Shown here piece after piece: positions 10,822 to 20,579 of a DNA stretch of 23,066 nt (positions are counted from its first letter, which is position 1; each line of letters opens with the position of its first letter). The position numbers and the translations under genes were made by a program. The stretch spans positions 241,667 through 264,732 of the forward strand of contig BLXT01002950.1 in assembly GCA_019648995.1 (NCBI GenBank), given 5' to 3'. Source of the DNA: Plakobranchus ocellatus. Taxonomy: Eukaryota; Mollusca; Gastropoda; Plakobranchidae. Below the pieces are notes generated by a model that worked only from the letters and a program-made list of their open reading frames with translations, searched no databases and was not told where the DNA came from.

Positions 10822-11550
10822 GTAAGAAAAGAGAGCATATCATTACAATTAATGTGCCATGTCCGCATACATAGTATAAACTTTTAATTTTTACTGTTTG
10901 GTGAAAGCAAATAATGATCAGAGAAAGGTTTGTACAGAGATAAAAAGGCATTTATTTTGCCTTTGTGTTGTCTGAAGCCCTGAGTCCTGGCGCAATAAAT
11001 GTTTCCCCGCACTTAAGTAATACTTCGATGAAAGCTTCATGACTAAAAATTAAGGTTCGTCACGTTTCTTTAATCTCTGACTGAGAAATATAATAAGGAT
11101 AGTGTGATATCGATACAAGACTCCCGTAGTATGATAGAGGCCTCGAATTGAATAACCTCATGTTATGGGCAGCTAAAACGATGGGATAACCGTACGTGAG
11201 CCATTCATGAAAATCCTATTATTACCCGGCAAGAGAGTATGTCAAGTAAATTATTGCTCCTAAATATCTTCTGCTTTTTGGGAAAACGGGCCTAATAAAT
11301 AAACAAAGTCAAGCGTTGACATTATTAATATACATAGTTATAGCTAAAAAAATGTATAATCAAGAGCAGTTGAAGGGAAATTTAATGAAAAAATCCTATA
11401 CTTTGTACCAATCTAAAAATCCTGTTGAGTTTAAAGTGAAACATTTTCAGATCCGTAAACTAGGAAATAGAGAGCATTGTGTTTACTGATTCCTGTTTTC
11501 CTGCATCCCAAAGAATTGGACTAAATCATTTATATTTTCTTTATCAACAG

Positions 11551-11595
11551 CATCATGTCACACTACTAGGAGAACTTGCAGACATAGAAAACCAC
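11551..11595 (+). CDS. Micro-exon C (45 nt, phase 1-1), CX6C module
   Basis: The acceptor is tttatcaacag and the donor is GTGAGT. The peptide after the Ser junction codon is SCHTTRRTCRHRKP. It is the first of three consecutive 45-nt exons built on C-x-T-T-R-[RK]-T-C, with two cysteines six residues apart. The final C joins CG of exon D to give Pro. The length, the phase and the strong similarity to exons D and E make this a confident coding exon despite its size. Confidence 0.82.
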
Positions 11596-12401
11596 GTGAG
11601 TAAGGCGTAAATTATACGATTTCAGTGGGATAATATTTAGATTTTATCGATTCTGTTTATTTTGTTTAAAAGTTAATTGTTAATAAAAAAAAGTGTACAT
11701 GAACCAATGGTAGTAATTTAGATCTCTTTGGCTATTTAAAATTATATTCAAAGCTTAACACTATTATGGCTTTTTTCCGTGTTATTTTAAGGTTTTCTTA
11801 CTTACGCTATTAATGGTTGATAGCAAAGCCTGATGGTTTCGTCAAGAGCTCAATTACTCTCACCCAGGAGATTTGAATGAAGAACTACAGCTCTGAGATA
11901 ATTTATAATAAAGCATTGGGTAAAAAGAACACACTGGAATCACCTGGTCGATGAAGTTTCTTTACTAGGCTCATCTGGATAGAAAGTGCAATACAATGTA
12001 AATTGGGAATAATGCGATGACTAGATTGACTCCACTAAAAAGTGAAAATCATTTTAAAAGAGAATGATCAAATAAAATAAAGTATCTAAATATGAAGTCT
12101 GCATCAGATATTGCTCTTCATTTGATCATAGAAAAGCTAGAAATAGTTCATAGAATCGTTTAAAAACGAATTAAGTCCTATACTTAATGTGAAGAAGAAT
12201 TGCAAAGTGCATTGTCAAATCAGAAGTAAGAGAAGTGCAAATACAAATTTAATTTCATTCATCAAAAATTAAATGCAGAGAAACACTGTCAAATAGCATT
12301 CTAACTCAAGTTCATAACAAGCCTACTCTTTTCACATATCTTCGTACCTGTATATTGAAAAGTAAGGTGCGTATAATGATAGGTGATTTCTCTGTCAACA
12401 G

Positions 12402-12446
12402 CGCCGTGTCGCACAACTAGAAAAACCTGCCAGCCAAAGAGACCAG
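12402..12446 (+). CDS. Micro-exon D (45 nt, phase 1-1), CX6C module
   Basis: The acceptor is tctctgtcaacag and the donor is GTAAGA. The peptide is PCRTTRKTCQPKRP. It matches exon E at 33 of 45 bases by direct alignment, and matches C in the CX6C layout. The junction to E reads G+CG, Ala. Such similarity between exons whose introns have largely diverged suggests selection on the peptide or a fairly recent duplication. Confidence 0.83.
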
Positions 12447-12899
12447 GTAAGACTGAAATTATACTTTTAAACTATGATGACATTCAAAGAGTTAATGTCC
12501 ATTGAATTTTGAGGACTTCTTTTTTTTAATCTATTGTGTTAATAAACATCGATACAATTATTGCTTTATATACATTTAATGCTATTTGTTAATTTTTTTT
12601 TTTTTTGTTTTAAAAAAAAAAAGAATCGTAAATAACTGAATGAAGATTCTGGGATGCTTGGTGACAGTTCTCTTAATACGCATAGTTATCAAATTTCTTG
12701 CGCTCTGTAGAGATGTTTTTTTAAGAACAGTATTCCTTATTCAGCTGAATATAGAAAAAAAAAACACATAAAAGCATTATGTATTAGCCTTTAGCTTTGT
12801 TTCAAATTTACAAACAAACTTTTATTTGAAAGTTTTATAAATTTCATAAGTTGGTATTTTCTTCGATTTTTTTTTTAAAAACCGCCTTTTTATTTGACT

Positions 12900-12990
12900 T
12901 ATTACTTTGGCGTAATGGTAGCGAGTAGCTATCCCTATATCTCATAGTACAATCTTCGCTACAGGTTCTCATCTCAGCTAGAAGCAATTT
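12900..12990 (+). mobile_element. Decayed tRNA-derived SINE head, plus strand
   Basis: The A box TGGCGTAATGGT (12908-12919) matches 11 of 12 positions. The B box is degenerate (GGTTCTCATCT, 12964-12974). It sits in the intron between exons D and E, just upstream of the trinucleotide tract. The weak B box makes this a tentative call. Confidence 0.35.
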
Positions 12991-13113
12991 TATAGACCCC
13001 AATGAACGTTACGATGCGAGTATTATTTGCAATCTAGAACTCTTACACAATATGATAATGAAAATATGGATATAAAGACACTATTGGCTTTGTCCCAAAC
13101 ATTTGGCTTAACT

Positions 13114-13227
13114 GAAGAAGAAGAAGAAGAAGAAAAAGAACAACAACAACAACAGCAACAACAACAAAACAACAACAACAACAACAACACCAACAACAAC
13201 AACAACAATAGCAACAAGGACAACTTC

Positions 13228-13273
<46 letters not shown>

Positions 13274-13345
13274 CCATCAACAACAACAATAGCAACAACA
13301 ACAACAACAACAAGAACACCACCAACACCACCAACAACAACAAAA
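13114..13345. repeat. Compound trinucleotide repeat (GAA, CAA, ATC, CAA)
   Basis: Blocks run in order: GAA (13114-13140), CAA (13141-13225), TCA/ATC (13226-13279) and CAA (13280-13344). It lies in the intron between exons D and E, 230 bp upstream of exon E. The long Glu/Gln/Asn/Ile reading frame and its antisense Leu/Met frame are products of the repeat. Confidence 0.95.
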
Positions 13346-13575
13346 ATTTAATGAAGAGAATATTTTAAATAGTAATGGTTGCGTCACATTAATCGCAACA
13401 GAAATGAAAACCTCCAGAGTTATCGCCAAGCATTATTCAAAAATCTTTACATCGACGAGCATGGCATAGGAATGATATAAATAACCTACAAAGTTTTATC
13501 TTGCCTTATATTTTATGCCCGTATTATATAAGGCTAGCCAGGTATCGTCACCATAACTGATTTATCTATCACCAG

Positions 13576-13620
13576 CGCCGCGTCCTACAACGAGAAGAAC
13601 CTGCCAGACAAGGAATCACA
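13576..13620 (+). CDS. Micro-exon E (45 nt, phase 1-1), CX6C module lacking the first Cys
   Basis: The acceptor is tctatcaccag and the donor is GTGAGT. The peptide is PRPTTRRTCQTRNH. The first cysteine codon of the module (TGT in D) is CGT here, so the exon holds one Cys, not two. The junction to exon F is A+AT, Asn, which creates an N-T-T glycosylation sequon across the splice junction. A compound trinucleotide microsatellite lies in the intron upstream and another in the intron downstream. Confidence 0.83.
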
Positions 13621-14159
13621 GTGAGTGACATTCATATTTAAGTAGTGCATTATCAAAGAAATGCAGTAATAAGCCGACTTGAAATACATCGATCTGTAGT
13701 AGATTGCTTCATGGAAATACTGTTTAAAAACTTCTTTGGCTCTCGCAACCTCAAGAAAGCTGTATCAAAAACGATTTATGAGAATCACTTTAAACTAGTG
13801 AACTCTATGGCATTCTTTTGTAAGTAGTCCACGCAGCTGCATTATATAATATTATATCAAAGCACTAATCGTTTTCGGACAGCACACGTTTTTTTTTTTT
13901 TTTTACACTGACGTCACAAGCCCTATTGGTGTAGGATCTAGTTCCGATTTCGCACCCAGATGAATCGAATACGCGAAACGTGCTGTGAAGTCGATTCCTT
14001 TGTTGATATATACGCTTGTGCTAAGAACTCTTTCAAATATATATAAAGCAGACAATACCTGTCCAGACAGAAGGTAGAAATAAAACTTTGAGCAGGATAA
14101 ATATTATAATGAGTTCTTTATGATGAATTGATAAAAAAAAGTTGGGGGTAATACAAATA

Positions 14160-14292
<133 letters not shown>

Positions 14293-14506
14293 CTAGTGAT
14301 AATATCAGTATGCCTATCTTTACTTTTGCTAAATTATTTAATCCGTTGATAACTATTGCATTTTTAAACTTATCTTCATATCACGTCAGTTTTAAAATTT
14401 GGTTTGTCTTCTTTCAAGTACATCTAAATTTATCTTTTTAAAAACAATTCTGCTTGTATCAATACCCTTTTGAAAGTGCGTCTTTAAAATCTTCTTTCAA
14501 CTACAG

Positions 14507-14545
14507 ATACCACGCCTAGAAGATCCCTCGGCAATCTCTTCAATA
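14507..14545 (+). CDS. Micro-exon F (39 nt, phase 1-1), LF class
   Basis: The acceptor is ctttcaactacag and the donor is GTAAGT. The peptide is TTPRRSLGNLFN. It is the same length as exon I (TTRRSMVQDLFK) and shares T-T, R-R-S and L-F with it, so the two are paralogous exons four positions apart. It starts a second kind of module after the CX6C exons. The junction to G is A+GA, Arg. Confidence 0.8.
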
Positions 14546-15200
14546 GTAAGTGCAAAATGTTTCAAAAGAATAAAAGATGTTCAGAGAATTTTACTAACAT
14601 TGAATCAGTGATGAATCAGTAATATTGTAATAATAATGTAGGAAAAAAGTTAATTTATAATCATGACATTTATAATTGCAAGGAACTTGCTAAAATATGG
14701 AGATGTGGTTCTTTTGACATTTGAATAAAAAAAAATCTTAGAGATGCAGTTCACATTATAGTTTTAAAGAAAAGTTATGTATGCATTGTATTATCGAAAT
14801 CAGAAAAAAGTTATAGCAAAAAAAAATGCTTTAAAAGTTAATAAACTGTAAACATGTGTTCGTCTGTTACTTCTAACGTGGGTTCGGAGGGTCTAACCTT
14901 TCTTGATTTTGTACTACTGAGAAATCCATTTTGATTTTGCATTATTTTATCTTCGACATTTCAATTTTGCTGATAAACCACAAAAGACATAAATTAAACA
15001 AAATGTAAACTACTACTGTGACGTCCTTTATTTTCAGACAACATAAAAGAAACCTCACTCTTCTATTTTGATAGTTTCTCTTTCTTAGTGAGAATTTCAA
15101 TAACTTTGTTTTGTTCTCCCACTCCCTATTTACTTCAGTGCTGTTTATACAAATGAAATTTTCTTAAAAACAAATTTATATTTTTTTTTTTTGCTCATAG

Positions 15201-15230
15201 GATTTACAAGACGCCCAGCACCAAAACCTA
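15201..15230 (+). CDS. Micro-exon G (30 nt, phase 1-1), TRR-P class
   Basis: A T-run ending in gctcatag precedes the exon and GTAAGT follows it. The peptide is FTRRPAPKP. It resembles exon J (IITRRTTPRP), with T-R-R followed by alternating proline. The junction to H is A+AA, Lys. At 30 nt it is well below the size at which ordinary gene finders call exons. Confidence 0.78.
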
Positions 15231-15359
15231 GTAAGTACTTCCTTCAGAAACTGCAAATTTCCCACAAATGAAATAATATATTCAAGGTTTTTCCTTTTAA
15301 TATCATTTCGAGCACAGAAAATGTATTTGTTTGTTCTGTTATACTCATTTATAAATTTA

Positions 15360-15943
15360 GTGAGTGACGTTACATTCTCGGTGAGGGATTGCTGGTTAAC
15401 CTAAAGGTTTCTGGGATTTTGTGAAAAAGGTACAGATCGACCAAGATGAAATAAAAAAACAACTAAGGAGATCTAGCGGTGGGTAGATTCGTGAGGGGTA
15501 AGAAACTGGGAAAATACATAGGGGGAAAAGGGTTGGGGTGGTTAGAACTGGGGAAGAGATGCACACTCCCTCGGGAAACATAACAGTAACTTATTTACTT
15601 AGCTGCTCCTCGCATTGAATTCGTCGGAACTCGATGCCTTAGCAAATCAGAGAATTTTCCACGTTAACTTTCGCCAATGGTCCCTGCGCTGTGAAAGTTC
15701 TTGGAGTTGCTTACCTCAGCTGTCTTTAACTGCGTGTTTGGAAAGGCCTCTTTGAGTTCTTTGCCCATTGTAATAGGCTTTCCTCTAAATTTATGGGTCA
15801 GATGTTTAAAATTCGATTGCATACATTTGTTGGCTGAGATCTCTATTTCCTTTCTAAAGAGGCTCCAACAGCTTTCAAGGATATGACTGGATAGTGTTCT
15901 TTCTGGTTGGAAATCATGGATAGTGTAACATCCTAGAATCATG
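15360..15943. other. GC-richer patch inside the intron between exons G and H
   Basis: This part is less AT-rich than the surrounding intron and carries a 92-codon minus-strand frame (15942-15664) of ordinary amino-acid composition. I do not recognise the protein. It may be an old transposon fragment. Nothing else supports a gene. Confidence 0.3.
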
Positions 15944-15999
<56 letters not shown>

Positions 16000-16028
16000 C
16001 CTCTCCTCTATCTCTCTCTCTCTTCCTC
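15944..16028. repeat. C-run followed by (CT)n
   Basis: Ten C residues lead into a CT tract with minor interruptions. It lies about 100 bp upstream of exon H and could act as an extended polypyrimidine region. Confidence 0.9.
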
Positions 16029-16129
16029 TGTGTATATAATTTAAATAATATCTCTTACTCTCATCATTATGCTAATATTGAAAAATAAGTGACATGAAAC
16101 TGATGCTTAACAATACATCTTTTCCTCAG

Positions 16130-16162
16130 AATGTACAACCAGGCCTCCGCCACAAAGGCGAG
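16130..16162 (+). CDS. Micro-exon H (33 nt, phase 1-1), CT class
   Basis: The acceptor is cttttcctcag and the donor is GTAAGT. The peptide after the Lys junction codon is CTTRPPPQRR. It shares the K-C-T opening with exon L (KCTPEKTTR). The junction to I is G+TA, Val. A poly-C/CT microsatellite lies about 100 bp upstream in the preceding intron. Confidence 0.78.
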
Positions 16163-16523
16163 GTAAGTTGTTAAATACCTGTATTTTATTGTTAAGGATC
16201 AATTTTTATTTGAAACAGTCATACAGCCATTTTTATGTGGCATTAGTTTATCTGTCGAATAAAAATTGAAAAAAGTAGGACTCATTATACTGATTCTAAA
16301 TTAATTTGCGATACTCAGCAATATGTTTGCTGCTAACTTATGTCATCTATTTATGAATATTTCATGTCAAAATTGATGCTATCAATTGCATGACATATGG
16401 CTAATTTACCCTCCTGAAAAGTTATTTTTTACCAAGAAGTTTCACCTTGGGCATTTGTAGGCTGAAAGATATAATTCTTTTGTTAAGCAATAATTCACAA
16501 AAACAATTTTTTACACTCAACAG

Positions 16524-16562
16524 TAACCACGCGCCGAAGTATGGTTCAGGATCTCTTTAAAA
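16524..16562 (+). CDS. Micro-exon I (39 nt, phase 1-1), LF class
   Basis: The acceptor is tacactcaacag and the donor is GTAAGT. The peptide is TTRRSMVQDLFK, the clear partner of exon F. Its aspartate is one of only three acidic residues in the whole predicted product. The junction to J is A+AA, Lys. The intron upstream is only 361 bp, among the shortest here. Confidence 0.8.
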
Positions 16563-16957
16563 GTAAGTACAAACTAGTGTTTCAGAAATATTTAAAAGCC
16601 CACCCGTTAAAAAAAAAAAACCAGAGCCCACATTTTAATTTAAGACAGAGTTTCTCTAATGATGAGATATGCTTTGATTATTATATTATTTTTGCTTTGA
16701 ATCAACAAGTTTTGTGAAAGCTTGCTTGTATTTCTTAAACTTGTGCTGTTTCATTGATTATATTTCCTAAATAATCATGACATGATTTAAACATTTCCCT
16801 TTGCCGCCAATTGATGCAAAAGTCCCTTTATACCTTATTCCTAATAATAACCATGATGCCCACCACCTTTTTAAAGTATGCCAAACAAACTCAAATAAAC
16901 ATTCATTTGATATTCACCTCGTATTAATTTCGATTCATGTATCTCTCTTTTCAATAG

Positions 16958-16990
16958 AAATTATCACAAGACGGACGACACCAAGACCAA
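16958..16990 (+). CDS. Micro-exon J (33 nt, phase 1-1), TRR-P class
   Basis: The acceptor is ctcttttcaatag and the donor is GTAAGT. The peptide is IITRRTTPRP. It resembles exon G in position (after an LF exon) and in its T-R-R...P pattern, and exon K in R-R-T-T. The next secure exon, K, is 4.4 kb downstream, beyond the retroelement nest. The junction to K is A+GA, Arg. Confidence 0.8.
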
Positions 16991-17699
16991 GTAAGTTCTT
17001 ACGCATTACAATTTAATACATAAGTAAGCCAGCGTAGAAGAAATAATACAGATGCGATAAACCAAAAACAACACATTAAATTTACTTTTAAAATGGGTTG
17101 ATTTGAAACATTATTATAACTAACACCACTATTTAGACTCCATAATGACGTAGTGGGATAGCATTGCTCATAAGTGTCGACTGTATAAGAAATTACACAG
17201 GATGATACCCCATCCTCAAATAAACCGTATTCTACATACCATCATGTAGAATGTGTATATTCAATTCATTTAGTAGAATAAATTCTCTCTTCATACATAT
17301 CCTAAATTAATTAGATATAATTTTTCCCCGCAGAATCAACTTCTTTTCAGTCAATTTGCATTAAGCAGAAGTGTAATTAGACTTTAAGTACTCTGCCTTT
17401 GGCTGACATTCTAGAATAGAAATGTTCGAGACAAAGCGCAAAAAAATCATATATATCTAAAGAACCAAAGCAAAACTAACTGGAAAGGTGGAAAAGCTAG
17501 AGATCAAGGTATTTGGTAGCATGGCATGCAAATACTTAGACTTTAGATAAAAAAGGAAAAGGCATTAGATAAGGGATAAAAGGGATTCTTAGATTTTCTC
17601 ATACAACAGCGAAACCGACGTTTAACATCCTCAGTTTTACTTCAGAGAAGAAGAAAAATACCTACAAATTTGTTACCAGCGGTGTACAGTTATATCAAT

Positions 17700-18070
17700 A
17701 ACTGAATAGGGCAAAGCCATAGATACTTTAGGATTATGATTTAAAGTATGGTGACGAGATGGGGGGAGGAGGAGTGGAGATTCATCAGTAGTAAGAAACT
17801 CTTTGAGAGCTAGGTAGCAGGGAGTCTTCAGAGAAGAAACCTCCCTCATAGCAAGTGTTTCGGCCCTGTAACTCCTGACACTCTAAGGGGGTCTGGCCAC
17901 ATCTAGGTCATGACTTCCAGATGCCTCCCTGCTACCAACTTTTTTTTCCTCCTGGGTTGCTCGCCAGGGATTCGAACCATATTGAATTGGTTACAAATCC
18001 GGCTCCTAACCACTTCGGCCAACTGGATGCCCTGTCGTCAGAGTATTTTAATCCTTATAAACCAAGCTTT
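17700..18070 (-). mobile_element. Probable 3' region of the LINE, containing a tRNA-like segment
   Basis: After the LINE coding remnant comes a tRNA-like segment on the same (minus) strand. Its A box TGGCCGAAGTGG (18010-18021) and B box GGTTCGAATCC (17968-17978) are both perfect, 31 bases apart. A perfect 12-bp inverted repeat (17813-17824 with 17925-17936, ggtagcagggag) lies further on. Either the LINE 3' end carries a SINE-like segment or a SINE inserted here. Confidence 0.45.
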
Positions 18071-18780
18071 CATTCCCTCTGTTCCATAGCCACCGAGAAC
18101 TGTTTTCAGCTGTTTCGGCTAGTAGACTTAGGGCTTTTGTTCTCTTATTGCCACATATGGATTGCTTAGAAGACCATAGGCTGAAGAAGCCACAAATCCT
18201 CTGGCGCCAATCTATATTGGCATTACCCTAGCCATCCTTTGTTAGTTCTTTTCTCAAGTCCAGATATTTTCCTTCCTTGCAGGCATGGGCCTCTTCCATT
18301 CTGCTTTCATAGGGGACAGTTAGTTCCACCATGATAATTTGTTGTGTTGAAGCAGAATGGATCACGATGTCAGGCCTTGATGTTTCTTTCTGATAACATC
18401 AGGGAGGTCTGCTGAAACCACCAAATCGTCGCAGCCGTCGAGCAGACCGTTTTTATGGGTGTTCATTGTGATCGACCCTCCGTGCCATTTTTTGACTCCG
18501 CCTTCTGTGGTGAATACTGTTGAGCTTGTTGAAGAGGGCTGGATTTCCCCTTCAGCTGTGCTTATGCCCGAGGCAAGTTCTTGAAGTACCCTGTTATGCC
18601 TCCACATCTATCGCCCATGTGAGAGCCCTACTTTGTACGAGCTCAGTATATGCTCTGTAGTTTGCATGCCTTGGCAGAGTGGGCATGCGGGGTCGACCTT
18701 CTTTCCCCATCGCACCAGATTTGCGTTTGAGGGTAGGAGATCAGAGACGGACCTGCTTTGTCACACATGTTTTAAGACAT
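18071..18780 (-). pseudogene. 3' part of a LINE with a restriction-like endonuclease domain (R2/NeSL/Hero type), decayed
   Basis: Minus-strand reading gives SVSDLLPSNANLVRW, then CPLCQGMQTTEHILSSY, then WRHNRVLQELASG, then PDIVIHSASTQQIIMVELTVP, then SSRWLWNRGNE. This order (zinc knuckle, RHN, PD...ELTVP) is the C-terminal restriction-like endonuclease region of early-branching non-LTR retrotransposons. The last zinc-knuckle cysteine appears to be Tyr, a TAG stop follows the knuckle, and several frame changes occur. The reverse transcriptase is not present: sequence upstream at 18784 already belongs to the gypsy element. It is therefore a 5'-truncated, inactive copy. Confidence 0.65.
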
Positions 18781-18809
18781 TCACTCAATACGATGCTCCG
18801 CCACTAATG

Positions 18810-19142
18810 TCAAATCAGGCAGGTCACTGAAAAAAGAGAAAAAAAACTGCCCGCCAGCTTCTCGGATTGACGACGTTCCTGCCTGGACATTTTATCTCCA
18901 AGCTTTAGATTCTTCACTGTCTCCTTGCTACTCCAGCCACAGAACCCCGGTAAGGCTTCACAGCCACAGCCATCATAGCTGCTACCCTCGTCGTCGTCCT
19001 CCGCAACAGCCAGATTCACTGCTGACACATAACCTTCATCCATCAGTGCTTCGTCGCTAACGGCGTCCCTCGTGATGTATCTCTTTAACAAGTCGGCGTG
19101 GAAGGTCTTCTCCTTCCCGCTCACATTGATGCGGTAAATCAT
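18810..19142 (-). pseudogene. Longest open piece of the gypsy pol: integrase end plus RT leader
   Basis: This 110-codon open stretch begins with an SH3-like integrase end, YRINVSGKEKTFHADLLKRY. An acidic linker with EDDDE follows, then LPGFCGWSSKETVKNLKLG and a heptad-like segment ending in SLFS. A one-base shift then continues as DLPDLTLVAEHRIE to 18784. Both halves therefore sit in one uninterrupted frame, which makes an artificial join of two elements unlikely. Confidence 0.6.
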
Positions 19143-20328
19143 GAGCCGGTAAGTAGAAGGAACAACATTTTTTCAGCCACGCAGAACTTCCTTTGCCTCA
19201 ACGTCGGATCATTATAATTATTGTGTTTCTGTTTCGTCTGAGCCTTCTGTAGCTCCTCAAGAGCTTTCGGTAGGCTGTCGTCGAGCCGATTTCGTGGGCT
19301 AAGGACGTTTTCTTAACTTTTTAACACCTGGCTTCTCGATCTTCTCTGTATATAAATCTTTCAAGATATGCATGGGGCCACTTATAGTTGTCCATTAGAG
19401 CAGCTCGAACGAAACAAAACGAGTTGACTTCCGCAGCAACCCTTGAAAGCGAAGAGGAAAAGCTTGAGGTACCGATGCCATCGCACACTGGCTGGTAGAA
19501 TGTCGTCACCTTTTGCTTGGTCCCTTCCACGTTCCGCGTCCTCAAGTTCATCACTGCTTTCTAAACCAGCAACGCTGTGTTACCAATCCTTATCAATGCA
19601 CATCTCTCACTAGTAAGCTATCTCTCCCCGACCAGTCCCTTGCGAACCACGACACCTTCGCATCTGGTGTCCCTCAAAATATGGATTTCTCCACCGTCTA
19701 TCTATCCTCTCAAGATGGGTAAAAGGAGATCACTCGTCCTCTTTGGATCTTCCAGCGCGGCGCAGTTCATTACAAGTGGTACAACTTTCTCGCTTACCAG
19801 CCAAAACATGCTGTCCTCTATTTCCCTCTTTACGTTGTCTGTCACTTCCAGAGCAAAAACCGCGTTTGCTGCTCAATCTCTTTTTGCATCTTTTCTCGGC
19901 GCCATCTCTATCGGTTCAGCACGGGGGGGAGGGGCTCAATATCTAGTTACGAGAGATATGACCATATCCCTTGTACTTGAATTAGTACTGCTGGTTATTC
20001 GTGCTCACTCTAAGCTTTCTAGAACGTTGAATACCATCGATTCTTTTCTCGGGTTCACAGAGCCGCATAGATTTTTATCATAGATCGAGCAGCAGCTTCC
20101 GTAGATCTGCGTGGTTGTTCACAAAGGTTTGGTTGACGTGCAAACAGAGATACAGGTCTGCTCTCTTGCCGACATTCTCCCGCTCACGAAGGACATTCTC
20201 CCTTACATACAAAACCAGAACCTTCGGGCAGGCATCCATGAACTGTTTTTTTGTAGAACGAATCCCTCAGGTCCTCTTAAGTCTGCTTGGTCTCTGACAA
20301 CTCAACTCGACGCTTTAGAGTGCTGTCT

Positions 20329-20376
20329 TACCTTTCTCCGATTTACAAATTTGTACCTTTCTCCGATTTACAAATT
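20329..20376. repeat. Two-copy 25-bp tandem repeat
   Basis: tacctttctccgatttacaa begins at 20329 and again at 20354; 23 bases are identical. It lies within the gag remnant of the gypsy element and adds to the signs of decay. Confidence 0.8.
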
Positions 20377-20579
20377 CGGAACAACAGCCGGTATCCATCT
20401 CCTTTTTAAATCGTATCTTTTCATATGTACGCTCTTTAGATCCAAGCACTGTGGCATTAGAAACCGAGGGTTCGTCCAGTCGAGAAAGCACTCAATGAAC
20501 TTGTCAACGTCTATCGAAGCCACTGGCTTATTTCTGGAAATTTTTCGAACCGCGTCAGACGGCTGTTCAAATTAAATAA

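Larger units (their letters stand above)
8690..10870 (+). repeat. Tandem segmental duplication of an exon-intron unit of about 0.8 kb (three diverged copies)
   Basis: Blocks recur in order around exon A, exon B and the fossil exon. They include gtatgagttgatatgg near 9101 and gtatgagttaatatgg near 10175, cctctgtcaattgactagg near 9583 and cctctgtcgaatgactagg near 10650, and ttgaaatgatat near 9446 and 10488. The sequences following exons A and B also match (aaacttt[ct]aatttttact). Spacing is about 0.78 kb between the fossil exon and A, and 1.09 kb between A and B. Most of the difference is explained by the SINE in the A-B interval. Confidence 0.6.
18784..20570 (-). mobile_element. Gutted Ty3/gypsy retrotransposon (gag, protease, integrase end, RT leader)
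   Basis: Read toward lower coordinates, the domains are as follows. Gag-like pieces come first (MKRYDL at 20407-20424, VELSETKQT near 20300, FMDACP near 20230). A protease-like piece RDTRCEGVVVRKGLV (19674-19630) carries DTR where the active site should read DTG. Integrase C-terminal pieces follow (LEELQKAQTKQK near 19260, KTFHADLLKRY at 19106-19077). The sequence before the reverse transcriptase comes last (LPGFCGW...EKLAGSF, then EHRIE ending at 18784). The integrase core and the polymerase itself are missing, and there are several frameshifts. No LTRs were recognised. The integrase-before-RT order fits Gmr1-like elements. Confidence 0.65.

Noticed and set aside
13023..13368. Poly-Glu/Gln/Asn/Ile frame on plus and poly-Leu/Met frame on minus
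   Set aside because: Both are translations of the compound trinucleotide repeat.
13645..13827. 60-codon frame ending at a GTAAGT
   Set aside because: No acceptor with a pyrimidine tract, ordinary random composition, and it lies directly after the donor of exon E in an intron.
19577..20083. 168-codon plus-strand frame, the longest in the window
   Set aside because: It is antisense to the gag and protease remnants of the gypsy element, which have recognisable motifs on the minus strand.
20111..20575. 154-codon plus-strand frame
   Set aside because: Antisense to the gypsy gag remnant.
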